A program made the position numbers and the translations under genes. Shown in pieces: positions 22,787 through 34,222 of a DNA stretch of 64,000 bases (the stretch's first letter is position 1; each line of letters starts with the position of its first letter). Below the pieces are notes generated by a model. The model searched no databases. It was not told the origin of the DNA and worked only from the letters and a program-made list of their open reading frames with translations. Location: contig NC_057764.1 of the NCBI RefSeq assembly GCF_010389155.1, forward strand, positions 13,454,001-13,518,000, in the 5' to 3' direction. The stretch comes from Erigeron canadensis (lineage: Eukaryota; Streptophyta; Magnoliopsida; Asterales; Asteraceae).

Positions 22787-23198
22787 ATCCTTGTGTGTGT
22801 GCAGGGAAACCGAAAGAAGTATATATGGTATCTGGACAGTGCTGCTGGCAGAACCATGACTGGTAATAAAACCCTACTGGAGGAATATAGGGTGCAAGAG
22901 GGGCCCTCAATTACTTTTGGAAATGATGGTAATGGAAAAACTGAGGGATATGGTGTTTTGAAAAATGGACAAGTAAAATATACAAAAGTTGCATATGTGA
23001 ATGGTTTGAAATATAACCTGATCAGTGTCAGCCAACTTTGTGATGATGGCTTTAAGGTTTTATTTGATGTAAGTCAAGGCACCATATTCAACATAGATTG
23101 GAAGGTAGTATTGGTTGCACCAAGAAAAGGAAACATTTATGTCATTGATATGGAAAGTTCACCTAGTGAACAATGTTTCTATACACAAAGGCAGATGA
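22787..23198 (+). pseudogene. Copia B protease and first pre-integrase segment
   Basis: The aspartic protease that cuts the polyprotein is recognisable as WYLDSAAGRTMTGN: the active site reads D-S-A rather than the usual D-S-G, and the CSRHM-like part is changed. TFGNDGNGKTEGYG, VNGLKYNLISVSQLCDDGF and GTIFNIDW follow, the normal GAG-pre-integrase linker. The frame is shifted from gag. The segment ends at CFYTQ/KADE near 23198, where an inverted piece begins. Confidence 0.85.
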
Positions 23199-23377
23199 AT
23201 CCCGCTCCTGTTCTTCCTTCAAATATGCACTTTTTAATTTGATATCATCCAGAACATCAAGGCATTTAATAATTCTAGGGTCTTTCTTCATTTGTAAGTA
23301 CATATCTAACTTCAGATTTAAGGCACCAACATTAGCACTGTCAAGTGTACCCATCTGTTTCATTTCTTCATGATGCT
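23199..23377 (-). other. Inverted 179-bp segment inside copia B pol
   Basis: On the minus strand it is fully open and reads like part of a helical protein (IKHHEEMKQMGTLDSANVG ... ILDVLDDIKLKS-like, then AYLKEEQERD). It is flanked by two diverged direct copies of the pre-integrase region (23019-23198 and 23378-23555). I do not recognise the peptide; it may come from a gag or third ORF of another copy. Confidence 0.6.
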
Positions 23378-24300
23378 TGATCAGTGTCAGCCAACTTTGT
23401 GATGATGGCTTTAAGGTTTTATTTGATTTATCACAAAGCACCATATTCAACAGAGATTGGAAGGTAGTGATGATTGCTCCCAGGAAAGGAAACATTTACG
23501 TAGTAGACATGAATAGTGCTACTTCTGAACAATGTTTCTACACAAAGGCAGATGAGGACACCAACTGGTTATGGCACAAAAGGTTATCCCATCTCAATTT
23601 CAAAAATATAAATAAGTTGTCAAGAAAACAACTTGCTGATGGGATACCTCCAATGTCTTTCAATAAAGACAAGCGATGTCCAGGTTGTGAAATGGGAAAG
23701 AAGAAAAGAGCCTCATTCAAAACCAAGCAAAATTTTAGTATCACTGAACCACTTCATATGCTTCATATGGATCTTTTTGGTCCTGTGAACGTTCAGACAA
23801 GAGCTAGGAAGAAATACACCCTTGTGTGTCGATGAATACTCAAGATATTGTTGGGTGATCTTCCTCAGAACCAAAAGTGAAGTTGCTGCTGAAATTATTG
23901 CCCTCATCAAACAAATTAAACTCAAGTACAAGCGAAAAGTACGTCAGCTCAGAAGTGACAATGGCACTGAATTCAGAAATTCCACTCTAGAAACCTTCTA
24001 CACTGACACTGGCATATCTCAGAACTTCTCCTCAGCTCACACACCAGAACAGAATGGTGTTGTTGAACAAAAGATTCATACGCTGATAGAAGCTGCCAGA
24101 AGTATGTTGAATGAATCAGGTCTTCCAAAATGTTTTTGGGCTGAAGCTATTGCAACTGCTTGCTACACTCAAAACAGATCAATTTATGTCAAGAGACACA
24201 AGAAGACTTGCCTATGAAGTGCTCAGAAAAAGAAAGCCTAATATTGGATAGTTCCATGTATTTGGATGTCCAGTATACATTCTGAATGATTCCAGCAAGT
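23378..24300 (+). pseudogene. Copia B integrase (frameshifted)
   Basis: Starts with a second copy of the pre-integrase region, then the HHCC finger (WHKRLSHLNFKNI ... CPGCEMGKKKRASF). The catalytic core has HMDLFGP, VDEYSRYCWV, LRSDNGTEFRN and TPEQNGVVEQK, so all three acidic residues are present. A one-base shift near 23825 separates KKYTLVC from VDEYSRY, and the frame stops at 24217 after YVKRHKKTCL. The next block (VFGCP-like, 24255) is in another frame. Core spacing is normal. Confidence 0.88.
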
Positions 24301-25640
24301 TGGGCAAATTTGATGCCAAGGCTGATGAAAGTTACTTCTTAGGATATTCAACAATTCGCAAAGCCTTTAGAGTCTATAACAAAAGACTTGAAAAGGTTGA
24401 TGAGTCAATTTCATGTTACCTTTGATGAATCAAATTCTGCAATCTTTAATAAACTGATTTCTGAACCACCCTCAGAAAGTCCTATCATTTGGTGAATCTG
24501 ATCACAATGTCCAATCTGATCAATCACCTGAACGTGTTTCTGATCATCCCAATTCAGAACAAAAAAATATTCAGCAAAGCAACACTCCATTTTATCCTTC
24601 AGTCACTTTCAAACTACCTACTGAAATGACTATTAGATCAGATGTGCATGCTGCTACTCCTCAGAATGAAGAATTTCATGATGCAAATCGTGATTTATAA
24701 GATCATGAAGATGATGAGACTGAAGTAGTCTTTTCTGAAGAATCTCCTGGAGTAAGTCAAAGGAGTTCTTGCACTGATATCATTGTTCATCCTGCTCATT
24801 ACTCTAAGTGGACTCGATCACATCCAATTGATCAAGTGATTGGAGATCCAAATAGAGGGGTTCAGACCAGAAGAGCCACTAGCGATCAATGCTTAAATGT
24901 CAGCTTCTTATCACTGATAGAACCGAAGAAGATTGACGAGGCTATGAAAGATCCAAGTTGGGTTGAAGCCATGCAAGAAGAGCTTAACCAATTCGAAAGG
25001 AACAATGTATGGGAACTTGTTCCATGTCCCAGCAATCTGAAGAAAGAACCAATTGGGACAAGATGGGTCTTTCGAAACAAGGTGGATGAAGATGGCCATG
25101 TTATTAGAAACAAGGCAAGGCTAGTTGCCAAGGGCTATGCTCAAGAAGAAGCAGTTGATTTTGATGAGACTTTTGCACCAGTTGCTAGACTAGAAGCTAT
25201 CAGAATATTCTTAGCTTTTGCAGCTCATCATGAGTTCAAAGTCTCAGATGGAAGTTAAAAGTGCCTTTCTGAATGGAGAATTGGAAGAAGTTGTCTATGT
25301 TTATCAACCACCAGGATTTGAAGGTAAAGAAAAACCTCACTGGGAGTATAGGCTGAACAAAGCATTATATGGTCTGAGACAAGTACCTAGAGCCTGGTAT
25401 GATACTCTTACTAGACATCTTTTAGATAATGGTTTTAATCGAGGTGCAATAGATAACACTTTATTCATCTTGCATGATAAAGGTGATATATTACTTGTAC
25501 AAGTTTATGTTGATGATATTGTGTTTTGTTCTACAAATGAAAAATTGTGTGACAAGTTTTCTAAAATTATGTCTTCTGAGTATGAAATGAGTATGATGGG
25601 TGAATTGACATATTTTTTTGGGTCTTTAAGTTAAACAAAC
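24300..25640 (+). pseudogene. Copia B linker and reverse transcriptase (frameshifted)
   Basis: A degenerate linker (24300-24835) leads into RT. 24836-25258 reads EEPKK-like, [45 protein letters not shown] and [15 protein letters not shown]. After a shift near 25235, 25218-25634 continues with [38 protein letters not shown] and the catalytic QVYVDDIVF. Both catalytic Asp residues are intact. The open part ends GELTYFFGSLS at 25634; normal elements continue into FFLGLQ. Inactive because of the shifts. Confidence 0.9.
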
Positions 25641-26452
25641 CAAAGATGGTATTTTTATAAATCAAGAAAAAATATGTCAGAGATTTATTAAAGAAATATC
25701 AATTTGACTCAGTTTCATCCAAAGATACTCCAATTTCTGCACCATTAACTTTGGACTCAGATCCCAATGGAAAACCTGTTGATCCCACAAAATATCGTGG
25801 TATGGTGGGATCACTCATGTACTTAACTGCAAGTAGACCAGACATAATGTTTGCAACATGCCTTTGTGCAAGATTTCAATCTGATCCCAGGGAAGCACAT
25901 CAGAATGCTGTGAAAAGAATTTTCAGATACCTTAAAGGTGTCCCCAGACTAGGTCTTTGGAATACCAAAGGCTCAAGTCTAGATCTCATGGGCTATTCAG
26001 ATTCTGATCATGCAGGTTGTAAGATAGATAGGAAAAGTACCACAGGTGGTTGTCATTTCCTTGGTGGCAAATTAGTTAGTTGGACAAGCAAGAAACAGAC
26101 TGCAGTCTCATTATCCACAACTAAGGCTGAATACATTTCTGTAGCAAGTTGTTGTGCTCAGATTTTATGGATGAAGAACCAACTAACTGATTATGGTGTT
26201 AAGTATACAAGAACTCCAATCTTTTGTGACAACACAAATACCATCGCAATATCTCACAATCCTGTCATGCACTCCAAAACCAAGCACATCGACCTCAGGT
26301 ATCACTTCATTCGTGATCATATTATAAAAGGTGATATTGAAATTCATTTCATTCCCACTGATCAACCACTCGCTGATGTTTTTACAAAACCTTTGGATGT
26401 CAAAACTTTTAAACATCTCATCAGTGAATTAGGAATGCTAAATCTTGTGTAG
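25640..26452 (+). pseudogene. Copia B RNase H (largely open)
   Basis: 25751-26452 is an open frame of 233 codons. GKPVDPTKYRGMVGSLMYLT, SRPDIMFATCLCARFQ and KRIFRYLKG lead to RNase H with YSDSDHAGCKIDRKS, STTKAEYISVASCCAQILW, PIFCDNTNTIAI, KTKHIDLRYHFIRDH and DVFTKPLDVKTF, ending at a stop. Asp, Glu and Asp of the active site are present. About 110 bp before it are in other frames. Confidence 0.9.
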
Positions 26453-27122
26453 CATTTCAGGAGGAATTGACAAAAATATTTTGCAAGTAAAGGAAACTTT
26501 TCTTTGAGGGGAAAACTTGGCCTCAGAAAATATTTTGTCTGAAATGGTTCAGAATTTGAGAAACTTCAGAATTTATGAATATGAGATGGCTCAGATTGCA
26601 CTTCCTGACCATCCTCAGAATTTATTGAGTCAACATCTGAAGTCAATCAGAACCTTTTATTATTTAAAGATACTTGATTAGTGAGTGGACACGTGATGTT
26701 ACTGTACAAAGATACATTTTTGCTGATGTGTCACACAAGTTGCGCCGTAAAGAAAAATGATCACTGTTTTTGTATTAAAAACGGTTGAATACCTTTGGAA
26801 AATGTGGGGTCATGGCCGTTGTTGTATTAAATGCGGACGTGTAACCAAAAATTATTTCGGATTTCAAAATTACCTTTTAAGAAAATATCATTTTATTTTA
26901 TTGGGTTTGAATTTCAAAATTCTTTTTATTTTCTTTGGAAATCTCTTCGTATTCCCTTCGAAAATATAAATACTTTTTCCAAAATCATTCCTTCATTTAC
27001 TTCATTTTTCATTTACTCCCAATCATTCATTCTCTCTCATTCTCTCATTTTTCCTTCTTCAAAATCAAAAACCCTAAATCACATTATTTTTTTTCATTCT
27101 CATCTTACCAAATCAATTCAAA
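26453..27122 (+). promoter_or_regulatory. Spacer with putative internal promoter for the copia B third ORF
   Basis: Between pol stop and third-ORF ATG. Contains one purine tract (GAGGGGAAAAC, 26508), a TATA box TATAAATA at 26965-26972, a long CT-rich leader (27000-27060), a telomere-box-like AAACCCTAAA (27068-27077) and the ATG in CAAAATGGC at 27123. Spacing from TATA to leader is typical of plant promoters. I see no clear intron here. Confidence 0.55.
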
Positions 27123-30100
27123 ATGGCAAGACAACCATCACAAGCAAAATCTCATTACATTAGAATACAATCCACCAAACCCCGTAGTCAAGGCAAGTTC
27201 TAACTGGCCAGAGAAATTTGAAGCCAAGGCCATTCGATTCAATATGAATAATTTTAATGCCGCCCTTAATGCCAAAAACAAAACGCTCATGGGTCGAATA
27301 AACAAATTTTTTGAGGAATGTCCTCTTTCTTTTGCCTTGACGGTAGATCCAGAAATTCTATACCATAGATATCTTTTGGAATTCTGGTATACTGCCGAAG
27401 TAAGCAAGGATGATAAATCCATTGCTTTCACTCTCAAGGATGGCACGAAAAAGTGTGTCATCACTTTGGATGGATACAGAGAGGCCCTCCATCTAAATTA
27501 TTTACAAGAACCATCAACCTTTGCAAAAAGGTTAAAAGGTGTGAACTTCAGAGAAGTTTTAGTGGAGATGGGGCATGACAATATAGTTGATAGTGATTGA
27601 AATTTGAAAACCTCAGGGCATATTTTCATTTCGGGGTTTAGAAATTGTTGGAGGTTTTTCTGGACTCACATAGTTGAGTGCCTAGGTGGTAATTATGGTG
27701 GCTTGGACCAGATCTCTTTGGTCCAAGTGGAGATGGGTTATTATCTATGGAATGGGATCACTGTGGACTATGTTGAAATGCTTTTCTCTCAGTTGGTGGC
27801 TAAATTGAAAGGAAGAAGGAGTCCACATATCTCCTTTCCCAAATTTCTGAGCGTCTGCTTTATGCACATTCTGGGCGACGCATATTCTGAAGGGGGACCT
27901 GAGTAGTCAGCCATAGAGTTCTGCAAGGATCTATCCAGACTTTCAACTTCTGATCCAGAACCTGAACTATCTGCTGCCATGACTCAGGTAATTTCTAAAA
28001 CTGACGCAGCAAGACCAGCTAGCTCAGAAAGGTCACTTGGCGGGTTGTAAAATAATGCGAGACCCACCAGTGCACCTAGTGACAAACTATTGAAGTTGTT
28101 CAAATCCAAAACAACTTCAACTTCCCAATCACAACTTTCCCCATCCGATGACCAACCTGAGGATCTTCCAAATGATCCCTCAGGATCTCCAAAGGGCTTA
28201 TTGAAATGTCATAAATTTAAGAAGTCCTCACAGCCCAAGGACATTAGCACCAAAGCACACCCTTCTGGTACCTCCCAAAAGGAACCAGAAGAATCGAGTC
28301 AAAGGGAAAACCCACAAGCAACCATCTCCAAAATTTCTGTAGGAGGAGATGGTGAAGAAAATATAAGTGTGTCAGCGTAACACACAACAGAAGTTGAGTC
28401 TGCACATGCACCCCCTGAAACATCACAAATCTTACACTCTACTCTTGCACAAACTGTTGATGTTTCTCAGGTGATACCTAGAGAAACAAAGGTTTCAACT
28501 TCTGCGGCCAATGAAGGGATTCTTGGAGATAGCACAAGAATTATTGAGGCAACCCCGGTATCGACTATTGCAGGCGAAGATGCCACGGCGGAGCCTATCT
28601 CTAAAACTGGTAATGATGCATCTGCTTCTGAAGCAATTGTTGAACCAGTATCAGGTTCAGATACTAGTGATCTGAACCTGAGCATATATGATCAGAATGT
28701 TGCTTCGACTTCATTCTGGGATGACGATGAGCCACCTCAGGGGAATCTTGATTCCCTTACTGACTTCGAGTTTGATGAGGAACTCTTGGAGGAGAATCAG
28801 TCGTCTGATTCTGAGCTAACCTTCAACCTCGCAAACGTCCAACCTCCCCCGGAAAATCCAAATTTAATTGTTGAACAACCATACCGCCGACCACCAATAT
28901 CACATGAACACCCACTCTTTCCTGAGGCTCAACACTTGCCTATGTTACAGCACCAACGTTTCACCCACAACTACATCTTCACCCTCAAATTCATCATGTT
29001 CCAAATCCCATCAATTATGATGAACCAGCTGAGAAACAGTTGGACTCTGAAACAAAATCTAAGAGTCCAACTGAAATGCAAATAGACAATGTTTTACATG
29101 GGCTTGGGAATATTACATTTGTTGCTTTTGCTTCTGCACAACCACCTCCTCCTTTGAGTGTAGAAGCACAGTGAGAGAAACAAAACACCGAAGTCCAAAA
29201 CCTACTTCTTAAGGTCGAGGACTTATCTAAATCTCTAACTGCCAATACTAGGTCCCTCACTGATTTGAAGGGTGCTCAGATTTTTCTTGGAACTGAGCTA
29301 ACCAAGGTTGCTAGAAATGAGGGACTAGTTAGTGGGAAGCTGAATGAATTGGTGATGGCTTGCAATAACATCAGCTCAGCCATCAGAGAAGCTTTTAAAC
29401 TGACCAAGAGGGATGTGTAGAACTCAGTTGTTGCAAATCTGACATCCAGTGTCGAATTAATGAAAATAGAAGTCTTGGCAGTTGGAAAGGAGGTTAATGA
29501 GCTGGTTTAGAAGCCTGGTGTTGATGATGTAATAGAAAAGGTGCATTTGGAGTTGTCTCAGAATCTGGTGGCACAATTGACAACCGCCATTGCATCAAAG
29601 TTTGAAGATAGGGTTTAGGAGATGGTTGATGACTTGACAACCAAAGCAAATGCATGGGTGGACAAAGCTGTTGAAGACATAAAGAATTCTGTGTCCATAC
29701 TTGACAAATATGTCAAGGACCAGTCTCAGAAGTTGGATGAAATTTTGGGTTTGCTGAAGAAAGCACCTGCAGTTGTTCCTCCTCCCTCTCCATCTTTTAC
29801 AAAAAATGACAGGAAAATACATCAAGAAATGCTCGAACATGAGAAGCTGAACCTGAATCAAAGGGCTCAGTTTTCAACTATGTCTAAAGGGATTTCTGAC
29901 AGTTTCCTGAATCAAAGTTGGGAACCTCTGAAGGGCATGCAATCTGCCATTGAATTATATTCAAAGATGCCTGAAGAGGTCCTCAAAGGGGGAAATGATG
30001 TACCTATTGGCTTGATTGCTAGTTCCCAAGAAATAATTAAAGCAACCAGAAAGCAATCTGAAGCTGGGGGGAACTGCAGAAGAAGAAACAAGCTGAACTA

Positions 30101-30595
30101 CAACCTTCTGAGCCTGCAAAGAAAGACAAAGGTAAAGCTCAGATGGTTGATGAACCTAAGAAGAAAGGGTCCAATGATTCTGGTCTGGTGGTTGGTGAAA
30201 ATGTTGATGAACATGGTTATCCATTGCCAGATTTGACTGCAGATGGAAACAAGCTTATGGCCCTTCAGAAATAACTTTCCAACTAGTTCATTTTATGGAG
30301 AGAAAATAAAGAAAAAGAAAGGGCACAACACTTGGCAATGGGTACCTTGGATCATGTGGATGCTGCAACTCTTGGACTTTCTTTGGAACGTTATTAGAAA
30401 ATCAAAAACGATCCAAGAGTGCCGAAGGCATTAGAAGAAATGGGTGATCTAATCCTATTTTCGATTGAACTTAAGACAAGTATTGAAGCTGAGGCCAGAG
30501 CGAAAGAAATTAAGAAAATTCATGAACAGGTGAAGGCTAAAATTGAAAAGACTAATGAAGAATACAAGGCAAGAGAAACAAGTCCAGAAAACAAC
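27123..30595 (+). pseudogene. Copia B third ORF (broken, 3' end cut off)
   Basis: Begins MARQPSQAKSHY, then shifts frame almost at once. The N-terminal domain reads NFNAALNAKNKTLMGRINKF, LLEFWYTAEVSKDDKSI, CVITLDGYREALHL, then CLGGNYGGLDQISLVQVEMG and GITVDYVEMLFSQL. This is the same kind of domain as in family A but a different family. Ser/Thr/Pro-rich and acidic stretches follow (28090-29085), then helical, coiled-coil-like parts (29200-30236, 30419-30590 with EAEARAKEIKKIHEQVKAK). Stops or shifts lie near 27160, 27600, 27904, 28048, 28378, 29000, 29173, 29420, 29618 and 30060. The end is replaced by gypsy C at about 30596. Function unknown. Confidence 0.75.
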
Positions 30596-30596
30596 C

Positions 30597-30845
30597 TAGT
30601 TTTGCTCCAGGTGATCTTGTTTGGGTGCATCTGAGAAAAGAAAGATTTCCATCAAGACGGAAAAACAAGTTGTTGCCAAGAGCTGAAGGACCCTCAAAAT
30701 TTTGGAGAAATTTGGTGAAAACGCTTATAAAGTTGAGTTACCTGGAGATATGGCAGTTTCAAGTACTTTTAATGTGGGTGATCTGATGCCGTACCTGGAA
30801 GATGAGTACCTCGAGGACTTGAGGACAAGTCCTTTTTTTGAGTAG
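30597..30845 (+). pseudogene. Gypsy C integrase C-terminus (fragment)
   Basis: Reads [17 protein letters not shown] and [11 protein letters not shown], then after a one-base shift [20 protein letters not shown] and YLEDEYLEDLRTSPFFE-stop at 30845. This is the usual end of a gypsy integrase without chromodomain. GAGTAGGAGAT (30840-30850) serves as polypurine tract before the LTR at 30851. Confidence 0.85.
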
Positions 30846-30850
30846 GAGAT

Positions 30851-31861
30851 TGATGCGGAAATGGCAAGGCTCAATGAACTGGTAGGCACCAGTGAACTGG
30901 AGAATAGAAATGAACTGAAGGAAAGTGAACTGGTGATGCCATCTGAACAAGCCATGTTGATTTAACCAGCAGTGGCTCATTTTAGACAAGTCTTCACTGA
31001 ACCAGTCCAGTCGCCATTGATAACACTTCTCCAGTGGAAGGGAGTTCCAGTGACAATAAGCCGTGACGCGCCAGTAAAGTCCACTGAAGCACTCCAGTGG
31101 TACTGAAGCACTCAAGAAGAATGCTCCAGATTATATTCCAGTTTCCAAATAATAGAATGGTTCTGAAGTCACGTGTCTGGTGGACCCAATAAGAGAAGGT
31201 GGATGACAACTGTGATAAAGACAAAAAGAGGGGCATGTGACAACGTTATTCCTAACCGTTTGTGGGTCTAGCTGCAAAAGGAATATTTCTAGAAGCTTTA
31301 TGTGTGCTCTTTCTATTGGTCCATTTTGTTAGTGGTTGTCCCCACCATGTGCCAGCCTTTTATTTATTTTTTCTTTCCTTATTATTTTTAATATAATTTC
31401 GATGATTCCTAGGCAGGTAGTTATCTATAGATAGGGGCTCATTTTCCTTGTAAGAAGTTAAATTATGTTGAGTTGAATGAAATTAATAGAGTAGCCTCTA
31501 TTTCTTAAAAATCTTCATTTACCTTTATAGATCTTTGATCTTGGTGGTTTGGAGTGATCCCTTTATCTATAATTGTGGTAGTTCGTCCTTTATCAATTAT
31601 AGTGGTGAGATCCAAAATCTTTGATTCCTTTATCTGTGTTTGTGATGGCTAGACCTTTATCAAACATAGTGGTGGGTTGGAGTGTTTCCTTTATCCTTGG
31701 TTCTGGTGGCTTGGCCTTTACGAATCTTGGTGGTGGATTCTTTTATCTATCATTTTATTTATCGTCTTGTTTTGTTGTTTATTTCATAAAATCCAGAAAA
31801 TACCAAAAATAGTTGTTCTAAAATTCCGCTGTGCTTAGTTTTTCGCGTGATTTACGCATCA
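30851..31861 (+). repeat. Gypsy C 3' LTR (1011 bp)
   Basis: Begins TGATGCGGAAATGG and ends TTTACGCATCA, closely matching 43829-44835 and, inverted, 61030-62877. U3 is rich in ACTGG/CCAGT repeats. It is followed by CTACC, the likely target duplication, whose empty counterpart appears at 49044-49048 in the second family D copy. Confidence 0.9.
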
Positions 31862-33440
31862 CTACCCTACTCGTTTATTCGCTGTTCTATAAGAACGTAG
31901 TTGATTTCTCTTAGAAAGTAGATTCTATTCTGACTCTATCTCTCGTGCAATAGGAACTCTTTATTTAAACAATACAAACATAAATAAAAAAATACACACA
32001 TTTTACGAGACACATAACACACACACACACACACACAAACATAAACGACTAACATAGTTACAAGAGCTAAAGTACTATATTGATTAGATCAGCTTAGCAT
32101 GTTACATAAGCCCACATGAGAAATACTTCTCTTAGTATTAGTTATGAATAGTGATCAATGACGATTACCAATATATTTGTCCTCTTAAACACTCGGTACT
32201 TCCAGTTTCCTTTTGGTTTGTGACACTTTTGACATACCCTGGCCTAGGACAGTCACCATGTAACCCGAGTAACCTAATATGCCACTTAATCAAGTTTGCA
32301 AACTTAGGTGACCCACATTCATATATACTCCCACAATCGACACAAGCACTAAGATTAAGACATTTGGAAACTAAAGGGAGACAATCTTTAAGAATCAAGT
32401 CAGTGGTGACAGGTCGGTGATTCCTCACACGCAAAGCGACATAACTTGCGTAATGCTAAGTACTTGCATATTTGTGACATAACTTTAAAGCACTTATGAA
32501 AACCCGTGACTTTCTATGAGACCTGTGTAGCGAACTTTCTGACAACCTATCCTAAGTTGGAAGCTTTAGGTAGGCTAGGTATACAAAGACACCCCAAGGA
32601 CTTACTTGTCCGAATCTCAAAGGCCACATTAGCTCCATAATTTTTAAAAGATTAATTAGATATATGCATATCTTGCACACGTATACATCCTAAAAAGCAA
32701 TACACACGAATGTATGTGCCCGAGACCTTCTATTTAAATACGAAATATACAAATTTACAATGCTAGATCTTTCGTAAGATTTAAGGAACATAGTCTAAAA
32801 ACAGAGCAGGCATTCTCAGCCATAGATCTGAATATGTTTCCCATAAGAACATTGTATATATTTAAGTTCAGATTATAAGGAAAGCTTGGTACTTTGTGCC
32901 TATCGATACATCATATAATGAAGTCACTGAACAAAGAAGTTTTAAAGTACAATTAAGTAGGCTTAAAAGCTAAAGTATCGTCACGTCTAATCGTCTTCAC
33001 ACAGTGACCTTACTCCTTTTTATTATTTTTTTTTCTTTTCTGATTTTTTTTTATGACTCTATATGACACACAATACGACACGACACATTTTACAAAGTTC
33101 CTATTGAGAGACACTGTCACTATAGATTTCTCATTCCAATTAGTTGGACTAGCAACTCGAAACGAGTTCGGTCGAAAGCCTTAGTGAACTTATCAATTAA
33201 ATTAAAGTCACTCTCTGTTAGAATAAGAAGTTTAAACACATGACTTTAATTTCTCTTCAGCACAAAATTCTAAATAGATAAAACTTTAAGTCAATTGTGC
33301 TTAACAGGAATAGATATGGTGGATAAAGTGTCCTTCTTTATGAAAGTATAAAAGGAATTTCTAACCGTAATTCTCTGAGCCTGTGATCAAGCATTCACTT
33401 GCTGTAATGTATTCCAAGGTCTCTCCTAAGATTGACATCC
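31862..33440 (-). pseudogene. Copia D: RNase H C-terminus and post-pol spacer (copy 1)
   Basis: Closely parallels 49044-50515. On the minus strand, near 33400-33440, EYITASEC begins the RNase H tail. The region to 33120 aligns with the better copy at 50225-50465 but carries shifts, for example around 33210-33270. The remaining 1.25 kb to 31862 is non-coding spacer with an (AC)n tract at 32013-32037. INT and RT are missing between here and the protease at 33640, so the element has an internal deletion. Confidence 0.7.
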
Positions 33441-33639
33441 ACTCATGCCTCTTTCTTCAACAACACCAGTTTCTTCATCCCTGTGATTAAACTACTACAA
33501 TTTTGGAACAGACATAAAACATATCTAACAACAGAAAGTCATAACAAGATAAAATATGTACTATAGATCATAATCTAGAAATGATCTTCTATAGTAAATT
33601 ATCTATGACAAACTTTAGAAAACATAACAAATAATAAAA

Positions 33640-34221
33640 CTAATTAGAACATGTTTTCTTGAAGCAATGATGATCAGTTTTACGGAGTTTTCTCTTTCGT
33701 CCATCTAACTGATCTTCAAAGTCCTTCATAGTTTGTTCATGAGATCTGCATATCTCTTCTTGTTCAGGAGTTAACACGAGAGGCACAACTCTAGTATGAA
33801 CACGATTGCGATCCTCCTTGCTAACTTCAACACTCCACACTTTATCAATCAAAACCCAAGGAAAACAGTCTTTTGAAAATTCTCTCTTGGTAAAAACCCA
33901 ATCACCACCCTTTAGTGTATAATGCGTAAGATAGAAATTTTCCTTTTCTAGGTCCTTCTCTGACATCCGTGTACTTGGTAAAGAGTCTTGATCCTGTTTT
34001 TCAACAAAATTAACATGGTCAATTAAAATACTTCCTTTGATAACACTTCCAATCCCTGAAATATTTTCGCCTTTGAAATCAACAAAACAGACATATGATC
34101 CTTTTACAAGAGTAAATTCTGTCACTAGACCCATGTCTTCCATAATGTGCCTGGAGCCTCCGCTATTGACACACCATAAACCTGCGGTCCTCCTTAGCAG
34201 CTCCTGCACATTCACAAACAT
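33640..34221 (-). pseudogene. Copia D protease and pre-integrase part
   Basis: A 193-codon minus-strand frame. Its start shows LWCVNSGGSRHIMEDM, where working copia proteases have D-S-G: here N-S-G, so the catalytic Asp is lost. It continues with YVCFVDFKGENISGIGSVIKG-like sequence (the FGD...GYG region) and then a stretch I do not recognise, with EQEEICRSHEQTMKDFEDQL and a Lys-rich end. It follows gag directly, separated by one stop. Confidence 0.75.
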
Positions 34222-34222
34222 G

